Positions 22,401-33,663 of a stretch of 64,000 bases of DNA are shown here, one piece after another. The DNA comes from Muscardinus avellanarius. Lineage: Eukaryota; Chordata; Mammalia; Rodentia; Gliridae. Position 1 is the first letter of the stretch. Each line of letters opens with the position of its first letter. The notes under the pieces were generated by a model. The model did not search any database and was not told the DNA's origin. It saw nothing but the letters and a program-made list of their open reading frames with translations. Both the position numbers and the translations under genes were made by a program. The stretch spans positions 148,811,052-148,875,051 of the forward strand of contig OY726560.1 of NCBI GenBank assembly GCA_963383645.1, read 5' to 3'.

Positions 22401-25400
22401 CTGATGTCTGAAAGCTTCAATTCTATAAAACAACACTCACAATACAGTTTAGCAGATAGGGCCCAAAAAGCAACATGAAGTTTTTAGGTTTGTCAGATGT
22501 ACTCCTCTAGCCTCTACCATCCTCTTTTAATAATCCATCTTCATCACATAGGCATACCCACAAACCTTCTGCAACTTTGCTTTTAACCTTCTGTTTTTTA
22601 TCCTGGTCTTTTCTTTCCCATTTTGAGACAATCTTAGGATAAACTTTACTTCATACAAAATGCTTTCTTATTCTCACAAGATTTCCTTTCATTATAACCA
22701 CCAAAACTTTATTTATTTTTTTTATTTATTATTTTTTTTTGGTGGTACTGGGGTTCCTGGAAGCCCTTCTGCCTCCGGGCTACACTCCCAGACCTATTTT
22801 TTACATTTTCATTTTTGGAAACAGGGTCTCCTAAGCCAGCGCGCGCGGCTGGCTTCAAACCTGCGCGATCCTCCTGTCTCTGCCTCCCAAGCGCGGGGAT
22901 TACAAGCGTGCGCCACCACGCCCGGCGACCACCAAAACTTTATATCTGCACATTTATTATACCTGTCTTTTATCCTGACATACATATTCCTTAGCCAGGT
23001 GGTGCCTCCCTGTCTCCGGGCAGTGCACGTACTAGGTGCAAGGGTCAAGAATCTTCCTGGCCCTCGGCTCTATTGTATTGGGCAGTATCAGCTGCTCATC
23101 AACTAGGCTGTTTTGAAGTCACATACAAAGTTTATCTTTCCTATATCCAGGATATTTTGTAGGTCACAGAGTTTCGGCTGCACCTACTCAACTTTGAAAT
23201 TTTACCGAAATAAATAATTATAGGTAATAAGTAGACAAATGAATTTCAAGAAAACTTTACAAAAGCAGGCAGCAGGCCAAATGTGGACAGGATCACGAGG
23301 AGAGGAGGTAAACAGAGGCACCGGTTGCCTTTCTTGTAGTTTTAGGGCTAATGGCTTCAGTTGACTCTTAAGGCTTTTACTATAGGTTAATGATTAGAAT
23401 CAAGGGCAAAGATAGAGAGGAACTCTGCATTGTAATTGCTGCAGCCTGAATGCTTTCACAGCACTTACGCTCTAACTAGGTTTTATTATAGCTTGGAGCA
23501 AGGCAGGGAGAGTCTGAGGGCTCAGACATATATTACCAGAATTTTTATCTTCCACGGGCTCAGTTTCTCCCATGGTCCTGATTTTTGGGACCCTGTTTTA
23601 CATCACGGGAGCCTTTAGTATAGAATCATTACCAAAAGAACAATAGCTTATAAAAGGACATCTAAGAGCAAGGAGTACTTTGACCAGGGACAACGCCCCC
23701 CTCAGGGCTTCATCTCCTTGAGATTTAATGCCACGTCATGCGTGCGGGGGCACGGCAGACTCCAAGCGGGACGAAACCATGGCAGCCAGCCAGTGGTAGG
23801 TGCTGGGCCCTGGCTGCAGGCAGGGAAGCTCTGGCTCCTGCCTTCGGGCAGTCCACAGGCTCCTGGACAGGGCAGAGGTATGGGCAGGTATCTGAGTGCG
23901 TGGTGTGGGACGCGAGGTGCTCAGAGGATTCTGAGAAGAGAGGGCAGGGCATCCACAGGAGAGCACCCCAAACTTCCTGGGGGCCATGACAGTAGTGAGA
24001 GGAGTCTGATGGGGGACCAGGAGTTTCAGGATAGGAAGGTGGCCGGAGCAGGGCACTCCAGGCCCTGGACAGCACCAGCGAAGGCCAAGCAGCAAAAGGA
24101 AGGGCCGGCTCTGGGAGGAGGCTGAGCCAGGGTGCAGAGCGGCGAGAGGACTTGGGGGGCCAGGGCGGAGGGCGTGGGTCCACCCTGGGGGCAGCAGATG
24201 CCCAAAGGACTTCGAGCAAGGCAAGACGCATGGCCCAGCCTCGCAGAGGACCCGGGCAGCTGTGTAGAGATGCAGTGGGAGGAGAAGGCCACTGCAGGCC
24301 TTGGGGCACCAGTCCAGGGAGAGGGGCCAGTGGCTGAGCGGGGAGCAGGCTAGGAAGAGGAGGAGGGTGGGAAGGAAGTCTGGAGGGAATCCTGGACTGG
24401 GGCTGTGGCAGTGGCTGTGGGGTGGGGAAGTGCCAGGCGACTGCAGGTCTCTGGGTGGCGGATGGGACTGGCAGGCTGGGGAGGGTGGCGAGGATGAGGC
24501 TGGGGACCCAGTGTGGAATCCAGGGCCAGTGGAGTTTAAGCGCCCAGTGGCGCCTCTAAATGGAGATGCCCCACACTGCTGGGACTGTGGGTCAGGGGTT
24601 CTGGGGGAGGGGAGCTGCAGAGGAGGCCTTTAGAGTCCCCAGCATCCACCTGGCATCTGACTCCTCCGGACTGAGGATGACACAGGAGGGTGTGGCTGGG
24701 GCTGGAGGCTTGAGCGCAGGAGCACAGGATCGGGCAGCGCCAGGACGGCAGCAGGCAACACAAGCGGATCCTGGCCAGGCCGTGCCCTGCACCTGCCCGA
24801 TGCACATGGCGTCCTGAGAACCCCGTGCTGTGAGCCCGAGTTCTGAGCCCAGATAGAGTGGCAAGTCAGGGGCTGAGGTCTCACAGTGGTGGAGCCGGTC
24901 CAGGAGTCAGCTTTGAGACTCAAGTCCAGGGATGTCCCCCCGGGGTGATCTCCTGACCTTGAAGTCCCTGGGCTGCTGGGGGACCCTGCCCACCCTGCTC
25001 AGGGAGCCCCAGGGAGAGCCTGGAGGGCCGGGAAGCCCTCTGCCTGCAGCCTGCTGGTGTGGAGATGGAGCAGATGGCTGGCCTGCGACAGAAGGCACTG
25101 GGGCGGGGGGGCTGGCCGCACCTGCTTCCTGAGTCTCCAGCCCCCAGCGAGGAAGGATGCCTTAAGCGCAGCTCACCCAGGGCTGGTCTGTACTGGAGTC
25201 CACAGGCGAGTTGCCCTCCACTGGGGATACCACTGGTTTAAAGATGAGTGAGTACCCTCAAATCTGCTTCCCTCCCTCCCTCCCTCCCTTTTTTCCTTCC
25301 TTTCTTCCATCCTGTCTCATCCACACACTGACCACCAAACTGCGCTGGCTGACACTTAGCCCTGAGGACGAACCGCCTCTGTCCCAAGATCTTTACGTTG

Positions 25401-26839
25401 ATTAGCGCTTCCGATTCTCACAGCAAGGCCAGTGCAATTATTATTCCCATACTTCAGATGGGGAGACTGAGGCCCCTGTGGGTCAGCCAGTTTTGCAAGG
25501 CCCCACAGCTCATGTGCATCTGAGCCCGGGCTCCTGGGCCTTAATCCTCCTGCCCACTGTCCTGCTGTCCTGTCCTATGTCGGGGGAGGGACAGTAAGCA
25601 ACAGGCCAAGGCCCGCTGATCACCCGCTGTGTCAGGCGATGGGTGCAGGTGGGACGGGATGTGAAGGGGTCCCGCTCTGTCCGGGAGGGGTGCGGATTCT
25701 CTGGAAGTGACTGATGACCTGGGTCTGAAGGGATTAGTGGGGGTCAAAGGGATTTGTGAAGTTTCTGAGGGCAAGAGTTTGTCCCTGGCAGAGGAGACAA
25801 TCCGTCAGAGCCTGCGGCTTCCTGTGCCCTTTAGGAGGTGACCATCCTGTAGGAGAGCAGAGAATGGGGCAAGGTGGGGGACCCTGTGGGAAGAGAACAG
25901 GGCTGGGGTGGCCCATCCTGTCTCCGGACAGGCTGTATGTCCCTGGGCCAGCACCGAGATTCTCTGGGAACTGAGGGCCTGCTCAAGCTGGATCGCCCCC
26001 TGGCCTCTTTTTGGGGGGTGCATCAGAGTGGGCCAGCTGGGGGGTTGCCACTGCTGCAGGGGTGGGATCAGGGGCAGTGGAGGTGGTGAGGCCTCTCTTC
26101 CAGGGTCTGGAGGCTCTCGGGTCACATCCCTTCCCAGCATCCATGCCCTTCACTCAGCTCCTACCCATCCAGGCTGGCCACAGGACCCGGACTCTTTCTT
26201 AGTTTTAGAGAGCAGGTACCAATCCCTAGGAGGGCCAGCTGCCCAGGATCATGGAGCTGCAGCTGGGTGCTGGCCTCAGCTCAGGGTGGCAGAGCACAGG
26301 GTCAGGCTGGATCCTGGAGGCCAGACACCCTGGGTCAGAGCTGTGTGACCTCCACAAAGCGATGGACTCTCTGAGCCAGGCCTCCAGACTCATAACCTGC
26401 CTAGACGTGCCCCTCCGGGCCTCAGAAGGAGGCTGAGGACCACACGAGGGAGTGGCAGCCAGTCTGGGTCTCATCATGAGCACAAATCTCCTCCCAGGAG
26501 CCTCCACTGGGCCTCCCTCCCACCTCATCCAGTCTAGTCCCAGCCAGTGAGCAGTGGCTCCCAGGTGACTAGGCCCACGGGACCTGCTCCCCAACTGGGG
26601 GAGGGGAGCAGTAGCTGTGCAGGGAGAAATGGGGAGGGGCTGTGGGAGGACTGTGGCTCCCAGGTCAGTGGAGGGCCGAGATCAAGCCCCCATTGCCCCT
26701 CCAGGGGACCCAGAGTTCAGGGACCACTGGAGAGGACAGACCCCAGAGAGCAGACAAGGGGAGGAAGATGCTAGAGATGAGCTAGGGGCTGAGAGCATGG
26801 TGCTCTGTCTTTTATTCCCCAGCCCAGGAACTGAGTTGG

Positions 26840-26870
<31 letters not shown>

Positions 26871-28148
26871 GAGTACTGGGGATAGAACCCAGGTGCATTC
26901 TATCCCCAAGCTACATCCCTAGCCCTATTTTTTATTCTTTATTTTGAAACAGGGTCTCACTGAGTTGCAACGGGCCTCATTAAATAGCTGAGGCTGGCCT
27001 CGAACCGCAATCCTCCTGTCTTAGCCTCCCAAATGCTGGTATTACAAGTGTGCACCACCACGCCCAGCTCTGAGATTCTTTTAATGCAGGGCATCTCCAT
27101 TACCCTGGCTCCGGGGCCTCTGGAACTCTAGGACCAGATAATTGTGAGGGGGGTGGACTGGGCACTATCGGAGCATCTCTGGCCCCCACCAACTTGGCAG
27201 GAGCATTCTCCACTGCCCTGCCCACTGTGGCTGCCAGCAGACATTTCCAGATGCCCCCTGTGGGGAGCCAGAGATCTGTTACAGTGGTTGTCAGGGTGGT
27301 CCTGGGCCCACAGCATCAGCATCAATGCAGAGTTTCTAGGAAGGCAAATGCATCCTCGGGCCCCATCCTAGAAGTTCTGAGCCAGAACGTACAGGTGTGG
27401 GCCAGCAGTTCATGTCCCAATGGGTTCTTCATGGAATTCTGATGCTGCTAACGTTTGAGAAGCACTAACCCGCCCCACACTGGAACGGCCTCAGTGTCTT
27501 TTACAAGCTCCCAGGGCTGGACCTGCCCCAAGCCAATCAAGTCAGAATCCTTAGGGACCAGGCGGTACTGGGGATAGTATTTTAGAGCCCTCCAGGTGGT
27601 TCTGATGGGAGTCGGGCTGTGAACCACTGATCTAATGGAAATGCATTAGCATGAGTGGTTTAAGTTTCAAGAAAGCAAAGCCACTACCCATTGTCCGAGC
27701 CAATTAGGACATCGTGCCATGCAGCAATTACAACTGGAAGAGGATGTTGTGGAATGGTCCACGCTTCCTGTGATCAATAACAGTGCTTGAAGGTCCCCTG
27801 CTAATACTACTCCCTGCCCTGCTCGGTCTCACCTGAGATGCGCCTGGCCTTGGTGTTCAGAACGCGGCAGGTGTGAGGCGCTCGGTCCTGGCCACTCGGG
27901 CTGGGTGGGCCTCTGCAGCAGAATGGACCGCGCTCAGGCTCTTAAAGCTCCAGGCTAAGTGTGGAGCGCTGGTGGCGTGTGTCCGTAGAGATGCATCGTG
28001 GGCGATGACGTGGTTTCCGCTGTGCGCTGTCGCGGTCGGTGACTGAGTCAGTTGGCACCATCCCCTCCTAGGGGCTGTGAGTTCTCTGAGACTTGCTTTC
28101 TTGGTACATTTTTTAATGTAGCATACCTTCTTGTGTGTGTGTGCGTGC

Positions 28149-28181
<33 letters not shown>

Positions 28182-31100
28182 GTACTGGGGTTCCTGGAAA
28201 CCCATCTACCTCCAGGCTACACTCTCAGACCTATTTTTAAATACTTTTTTTATTTGGAAACAGGGTCTCTTAAGCCAGCGCGGCTGGCTTCGAACCTGAG
28301 CGATCCTCCTGTCTCCGCCTCCCAAGCTCAGGGATTACAAGAGTGCGCCACCACGCCCGGCTCTTGGTACATTTTTTAATGTAGCTTATCTTTTTTGTTT
28401 TTTTGCATTATTGGGAAACCCAGGGGCATTCTACCTCCAAGCTACAATACTCCCAGTTCTATTTTTTTTTTAATTTTATTCTTTACTTTAAAACAGTCTC
28501 ACTGAGTTGCAAAGGGCCTTGCTAAGTAGCTGAGGCTGTCCAGGAACCGTGATCCTCCTGTCTCAGCCTCCCAAATGCTGGGATTTCAAGAATGTGCCAC
28601 GACGCCCGGCTCGCATATCTTCTTGATTATGAACATATGTCACTCCGAGGCAGCCCCGAGGGCTCTTTGCGTAGGAATCACCAAACCCACCACAGCCAAG
28701 GACAGGCTGGGCTGGGCATGCGTGCAGGCCAGGTCTTCGTGGGAAGGGTGCTGACCTTTGTTGTCTGTGGGCCGTGTGACCCAGGACAGGTCAACAGACT
28801 TCTCTGCTCCTTTTCCATCCAGTGCGGGTAAAAATGGAGATTGCCAGCACAATTTCTGCTGTGCAGGCGATGGGGAGTTTGACTCTAAAAGACACTTTAT
28901 AGATCTTTTTTTATGGGTGTTACAATCTTTAAATCAAGCAAATTGAGGAGACCCTGCTTCCAAATAATGAATAAAATAGGGCTAGAGGTTTAGGTCAGAG
29001 GTAGAATACCTCTACATCAATACCCAGCATCACAAAAAATAAATTCAAACACCGAAGCCTGCATTCCAGCCGGGAGGTGGGGTTGCTAGTTACTTCGAGG
29101 AGCCTCTCCAGACCTCTGTAGTGCTGCGTGTGAACTGGGGACTTACACGCTGTCTGGGACCAGGCTTGTGCAGGATCCTGCTGACCCAAGGCCCGGACTC
29201 CCCCCAGACATCCCGGCCCAGGCTTGGGGGTCCCCTGCTCCTCCAGGGGAGCTCAGAGCTCCCTCTAAAGGGGCAGGCAATCGAAACTTGCTGTGTCTCA
29301 TGTCCCCACTCCACCCACAGTACCTGGCATACAGTAGGTGTCCAATGAATGTGCTTGTTTAATAAATATTTCTTGGTATGCCAGACACTGTTCTTGGCAC
29401 ATCAGATGGGAGTGGGTTCAAGGACAAAAACTGAAATCTTCACTCAGATGCAAAACCGACAATGTATACAGTAGGTCAGATAGCGAAGATAATATAGAGA
29501 ATTGCAAAGAAGGGCACGGGCACAGGGAGATGGCGGAGACAGGGGCTGTGGCTGCACAGAGGTGGCCAGAGCCGGGGGCTCAAGGGCAGAAGTCAGGGAA
29601 GCCAGGGAGGGAGCCTGTGGCTATTTTAAGTACCAATGTTTTAGGGACGTGAATACATTCTCAGAGCCAAGCCCCGGGTAGAGCGTCCTGGCTTAGTAGA
29701 GGAGCAGTCCGGAGTGTGGCCATCAGACCCTGCTTCCATTGAAAGGGATTATTCTGTCTGAAAAGAAAAACAGTGGATTAATGGATGAGCACAGGCCACC
29801 CACAGTTGTCCCCACCAGGCCTGCATCCCGGAGGAACCTGTGCAGGGAACGTGGCCTCCCCGCTCTGTCCACCAGGGGCCCCGGGTGGTTTGGGGTCTGT
29901 CGGATCCATGATGGGTCCATCACCTGCACAGCAGAGCAACTCTCCAGGCTGTGGCAGAACATTCCAGACTCCAAATAGAGTGCTCCACTGAAATTGATAC
30001 CGCAACAGCGCCTGCTCCCAGGAAGGGCACTTAATGTCTGACCACATTTCCCGTTGGTGGTTGAGAAACCATGGTCTCTTGAAGGCCAGTCGCAGACAGA
30101 GCACTTCCCGTGGGCCAGGCAGGATTGCGAACACTTGACATGCAGTGAGTGTTGAATCCCCCGCTGCCTATCGTCCTGGGGCTAGCGTCCCCTCCCGCCT
30201 TTCTACCTGTGTCAACTGAGAAGGTGACAAGCCCCGCAGCCATGGCCACAGAGCTGGAGAGCGCTGGCACCAGGTGCTAAGTTCCTTCCTGACTCCAGCC
30301 AGCGAGTTCTTAGGCAGCATGCCGCCTCCCTTCTGTTTTCTCACCTGGAAACCTTTCCTGAGGATGCGTGCTTTGTGTTTGGTCCAGGAGTAGAGAGTTG
30401 CAACCCCTCTAGGTGGACCTATCCTGGGCCCCGAGCCCTGAGCTTGGTAAGCACGGAGCAGGCTGGGTTTCAGCTTCCGGTCACCACCTGGACAGATGTG
30501 CAGTGCGCCGCTGCTTTGGTGCCTGGACAGCCCTTTCTAGACCCACCACGGGGCCTTTGCACATGCTACGGCTGCTTCTTTAGCTGGTGGACTCATAGTC
30601 CCCTTCCCAATCTCAGCTCAAGTGTCTTCTCACCAGGAAGCCTTTCCTGAGCCGGAGTTAGGCGCCTACTTTTTTCTATCACAGAACAGTCTGCTCTCTT
30701 GCTTCCTGTTCCTGACCCCCATTCCCAATGGCATCCTCAAGTTTGGGTATTTAGTTGCTTTCTGCCTCCCCCACTAGACAGAAGCCAGCAAGATGAGGCC
30801 CCATGCCTGCCCTGGGTGCCACTGCATCCCCAGTGCATACAGCAAGTGCTCAGTACTCACTGAGTGGATGCAGGCACACCTGGGGTTAGCCAGCCCGCCA
30901 CCCACTGGGGCCCGTGGGACCAGCCTGGGCAGCGCGTGGGGACAGACGAAAGCTGATGAGACCCTTGAGCCGTGGCTAGGGCCCTCTCCCTGGGGGCCTG
31001 GCGGGGGTGGGCGTCCTGAGTGCCCCTGTCCTGGAGGGAGAGCTGAGGCTGGAGTTTGCACAGGGACCTGTGGTCCTGGAGGAGGTTGGCGCTCAGCCCA

Positions 31101-32163
31101 GCTAGGAATTGCCTTCGAATTAATTTACATAATTGGGCTGCATTTTCCTGTGTTAATCTTCCTCTGTGACATCAAAAATTAAACACAGACATTAAACTCA
31201 GGAGCTCCTGCTCTGCTTGAGGAGGTCACGCAAGCTGGGCCACTCGGGAAGGTCCGGGCCCCATGCTGCGGCTGCTGGCACTCTGCTGTCCTGTGTGTTT
31301 TGGGTGGGGTGGGGGTGGGGGTGGACGCCGCTCCTCTGCCTGCTACTGGTCCTCCGCGGAGAAGTGTCCTGCCCTGAGGTTGGGAGCACTAGTCTGGGCC
31401 TGCGGAGTCCCATGGGTTGGACTCTCAGCCCCACTGTTGAGCACCTGTGTCCTCTTGGCCAAGATACTTTATTCCCCGTGCCTCACTTTCCCCATCAGTG
31501 AACGGGGGATAGTGGCACCTGCCCGTGAGGGTTGCGTGATAGGTGCTTATAGCAAGGCTCGAGTGTGCCCAGGACTCCACGTTGATCGACCGCCCACTTC
31601 ATGGCAGGCTCAGCCTCCTGGACTCCTCCCAGCTAGCCACTCTTGAAGCAGGACAGTCACACCTGAAAATGTGTCCCAAAATCTGGGAGCAGGGGCATGG
31701 TGGCTTCTTAAAGGCCAGTGCCTTGGGGTTGAAGAGGTAGTGGGTAGGCTGGCAAAGCCGCCCATCTCCTTCACCTGCCTCTTCCCATCCTCCCAGGGGG
31801 CCACACCCATCCTCAGGAGGACGCTAACACCTGGAGTGAAGATAGCCACTCACCCCCAAACATGAGTTTGTCCTCTGCAGGGGACATTCCTGGTGAAACC
31901 TCTGGGTTCCAGGTGATCTTTGTCCTATGGAGGAGATGGTCTCATTCCTGTCCCTTCACAGAGACACTTTCCATACCAGAAAAGTGAGCGGGCTTTGAGA
32001 TAATTTACATACACACATACATTTATTTGTTTGTTTGTTTATTTATTTATTTATAGTGTTGGGTACTGAACCTGGGGCCTTACCCATTCTGAGCACACAT
32101 TCTACCAAAAATCTATACTCTTGGTCTGAGATGACTATTTTTATATATTACATTGTTCATTAT

Positions 32164-32203
<40 letters not shown>

Positions 32204-33663
32204 TTTTTTTTTTTTGGTGGTACTGGGGTTCCTGGAAGCCCTTCTACCTCCGGGCTACACTCCCAAACCTATTTTATATTTTTGAAACAGGGTCTCTTAC
32301 GCCAGCGCGGCTGCCCTTGAACCTGTGTGATCCTCCTGTCTCCGCCTCCCAAGCGCGGGGATTACAAGCGTGCGCCACCACACCCAGCCCATTATTTATT
32401 TTTTCTAATGTTGTATTGGCACATTGTAGTCATACATCTTAATGGGGTACAAGATGGTAGAGACATACATTTAGCCCTTCCCCAAGTCCCACCCCATTTC
32501 CTCCCCCTTCCTCCTCATGTTTGGCTTACTGATTATATCCACTGTTTAAAATGTCACACTTTTTTTCTGGGCGTGGTGGTGCATACCTGTAATCCCAGTA
32601 TTTGGGAGGCTGAGACGGGAGGATCGTGGGTTCCAGAGCAGCCTCAGCAATTTGGGGAGACACTCAAGGACCTACAAAGACCCTGTTTCAAAACATAAAA
32701 ATAAAAAGGGCTGGGAGTGTATCTTGGGAGTAGAATGCCTCTGGGTTCAGCCTCTAGTACCAAAAAATATCAAGTCACACTTTTGAGGGGAAGTGGACAA
32801 GGGTCTCTTAAAGCTTTTTATGGCATCGGGAGACAGGAGACCACATCCCAGACTCTTCTTTTCCAGGCTATGGCCACATCTTCCCTGTCACCAAGCTTGG
32901 CAAATACCTGTGCATGCTCTACGCTCTCTTTGGCATCCCTCTGATGTTCCTGGTCCTCACGGATATCGGCGACATCTTGGCGACCATCTTATCCAAGTCT
33001 TACGATCGGTTCAGAAAGCTCTCCTTCTCCTCCCGTCCCTCACCCGAGTGGTGCCGACTGCTGTGCGGGAGGAAGCCCGACTCCAAGCCTCTGGACAGAA
33101 CCACCCCCAGCATTGTCATCAGCGCAGAAGAGCTTCCGGGCCCCAAACCCGGCAGGTGCCCCTCAGACCCGAGCTGCAACGCAGAGCTCTTCGAGAGACT
33201 CGTAGCAGAAGAGAAACAGAACTCGCTGCAACTGCCCCCCAAGGGCGTCGAGAGGAGCAACTCGTGTCCAGAGCTGGGTCTGGGGAGACTCTCCTGCTCC
33301 ATCATCAGCAACCTGGACGAGGTGGGGCGGCAGGTGGAGAGGCTGGACATCCCCCTCCCGGTCATCGCCCTGGTGGTTTTCGCCTACATCTCCTGTGCGG
33401 CTGCCATCCTCCCCATCTGGGAGAGAAACCTGGACTTCGAAAATGCCTTCTATTTCTGCTTCGTCACGCTGACCACCATCGGGTTTGGGGACACCATGCT
33501 AGACCACCCCAACTTCTTCCTCTTCTTCTCCATCTACATCATCATCGGGATGGAGATCGTGTGCATTGCCTTCAAGCTGGTGCAGAACAGGCTCATCCAC
33601 ATCTATAAAAATTTCTTGCTGTTCTTTGCAAAAGGGAAGTTTTGCCACCTCGTGAAAAAGTGA
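19193..33663 (+). CDS. KCNK18: KCNK18 (TRESK) two-pore-domain K+ channel, complete CDS, 3 exons
   Basis: The joined CDS 19193-19415, 21102-21230, 32867-33663 encodes 382 residues (human protein 384). It is a plasma-membrane background K+ channel subunit that works as a dimer in sensory neurons. Visible parts: short N-terminus; TM1 about 22-44; extracellular cap with an N-glycosylation sequon N72-R-T; first pore loop ending T116-V-G-Y-G120; TM2 about 130-152; a large cytosolic loop about 153-278; TM3 about 280-301; second pore loop with T-I-G-F-G at 321-325; TM4 about 333-356; short C-terminus ending VKK. The long TM2-TM3 loop is specific to TRESK and carries calcineurin docking sequences PSIVIS (198-203) and LQLP (238-241) and the 14-3-3 site RSNSCP (247-252). 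Introns are GT-AG with matching phases (1 and 1). The start is the ATG aligning with the human N-terminus. Introns 1 and 2 contain the right arm of a large inverted duplication. Confidence 0.97.
20185..20345 (-). mobile_element. MIR SINE (copy in right arm, KCNK18 intron 1)
   Basis: Reverse complement of 13600-13760 with only a few differences. Confidence 0.6.
21102..21230 (+). CDS. KCNK18: KCNK18 coding exon 2
   Basis: 129 nt, residues 75-117 plus one base. Acceptor TTTCTCTAG, donor GTGAGT. It encodes the end of the cap (KPQWFN) and the first pore helix with CCTVFSTV; the glycine of the filter is split across intron 2. This is the only exon with an inverted partial copy elsewhere in the window (12683-12806). 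Confidence 0.95.
21662..23780. mobile_element. 2.1-kb insert in right arm, LTR-retroelement-like, unclassified
   Basis: Absent from the left arm, where CAAAGCAC runs straight into the sequence matching 23780 on. The left end starts TGTCAGCTGCGACGG and reaches AATAAAACTCC ... GTTCACA at 21813, then TAAACGTGGGG, which recalls the primer-binding site for tRNA-Lys used by ERVK-type elements. No matching LTR is seen at the right end and there is no long ORF. A deletion from the left arm is the alternative. A SINE (22713-22927) is nested in it. Confidence 0.4.
22713..22927 (-). mobile_element. B1-dID type SINE, minus strand
   Basis: Flanked by a 16-bp duplication ACCACCAAAACTTTAT (22697-22712 and 22928-22943). 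T-rich run, reversed ID half, reversed B1 half ending CCACCACGCCCGGCG. Confidence 0.92.
24000..26760. other. Right-arm-only part of KCNK18 intron 2
   Basis: GC-rich single-copy sequence with no match in the left arm, probably lost there. It includes a probable MIR at 25410-25540 and a CCCT/TTCC pyrimidine patch at 25268-25310. Frames of up to 194 codons here lack splice or family support. Confidence 0.5.
25410..25540 (-). mobile_element. MIR SINE
   Basis: ATTCCCATACTTCAGATGGGGAGACTGAGG followed by CACAGCTCATG and GAGCCCGGGCTCCTGGGCC fits a MIR. The strand is less certain. Confidence 0.5.
26858..27068 (-). mobile_element. B1-dID type SINE present only in the right arm
   Basis: (TTTTG)n 26840-26868, then GAGTACTGGGGATAGAACCC ... 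ACCACCACGCCCAGC. The left arm is continuous at the matching place near 11600, so this insertion followed the duplication or was lost from the left arm. Confidence 0.85.
27435..27640. mobile_element. MER5-like hAT remnant (right-arm copy)
   Basis: Inverted copy of 10322-10522, virtually identical. Confidence 0.55.
28130..28365 (-). mobile_element. B1-dID type SINE with (GT)n
   Basis: GTGTGTGTGCGTGCGTGCGTG run, then GGTACTGGGGTTCCTGGAAA ... CACCACGCCCGGCTC. Partner of 9622-9828. Confidence 0.88.
28372..28615 (-). mobile_element. B1-dID type SINE, minus strand
   Basis: TTGCATTATTGGGAAACCCAGG ... CCACGACGCCCGGCTC. Partner of 9395-9612. Confidence 0.85.
28945..29040 (+). mobile_element. Truncated B1-dID SINE (ID half)
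   Basis: GAGACCCTGCTTCCAAATAATG, then GGTCAGAGGTAGAATACC and ATCAATACCCAGCATCACAAAAAA. The B1 half is missing. Confidence 0.7.
29691..30479. other. KCNK18 intron 2, no recognised element
   Basis: Single-copy intronic DNA beyond the right arm. I see no exon-like or repeat signal. Confidence 0.4.
30480..30880 (-). mobile_element. L2 LINE fragment
   Basis: CAAGTGTCTTCTCACCAGGAAGCC-TTTCCTGAGCC, then CTGCCTCCCCCACTAGAC and CATACAGCAAGTGCTCAGTA follow the well-known L2 3'-region pattern. The strand is tentative. Confidence 0.65.
30881..31994. other. KCNK18 intron 2, single-copy
   Basis: No exon or repeat was recognised. An AT-rich, homeodomain-site-like patch lies at 31105-31195. Confidence 0.35.
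32055..32125 (-). mobile_element. ID-like fragment, minus strand
   Basis: After (TTTG)n/(TTTA)n: GTTGGGTACTGAACCTGGGGCC ... GAGCACACATTCTACC, a reversed ID-like half. Confidence 0.6.
32163..32394 (-). mobile_element. B1-dID type SINE, minus strand, with (TTTC)n
   Basis: (TTTC)n 32163-32203 and T-run, then GGTACTGGGGTTCCTGGAAG ... GCGCCACCACACCCAGCC. The short flank CATTATT recurs after it. Confidence 0.9.
32565..32775 (+). mobile_element. B1-dID type SINE, 90 bp before KCNK18 exon 3
   Basis: CTGGGCGTGGTGGTGCATACC ... GGGAGTGTATCTTGGGAGTAGAAT ... CTAGTACCAAAAAATA. It ends close to the exon 3 branch-point region. Confidence 0.88.
32867..33663 (+). CDS. KCNK18: KCNK18 coding exon 3 (last)
   Basis: 797 nt including the TGA at 33661. 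Acceptor CTTTTCCAG. It completes the first filter (GYG) and encodes TM2, the regulatory loop with the calcineurin and 14-3-3 sites, TM3, the second pore (TIGFG), TM4 and the C-terminus. No frameshift or stop interrupts it. A 271-codon frame starting at 32793 across the same bases is a shadow. Confidence 0.96.

Larger units (their letters stand above)
19480..29690 (+). repeat. Right arm of large inverted duplication (inside KCNK18)
   Basis: Begins in KCNK18 intron 1 about 65 bp after exon 1, spans exon 2 and ends inside intron 2. Since it contains a functional exon it is the ancestral orientation, and the upstream arm is the copy. Arm-specific content: 21662-23780, 24000-26760 and a SINE at 26858-27068. 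Confidence 0.9.

Noticed and set aside
23725..24309. 194-codon minus-strand frame in KCNK18 intron 2
   Set aside because: GC-rich sequence with overlapping frames on all strands and no recognisable domain.
24000..26760. A separate gene within KCNK18 intron 2
   Set aside because: Several frames above 80 codons exist, but none shows splice-linked continuity or a recognisable family.
32793..33608. 271-codon frame overlapping KCNK18 exon 3
   Set aside because: It is out of frame with the clearly homologous channel sequence and begins before the splice acceptor.
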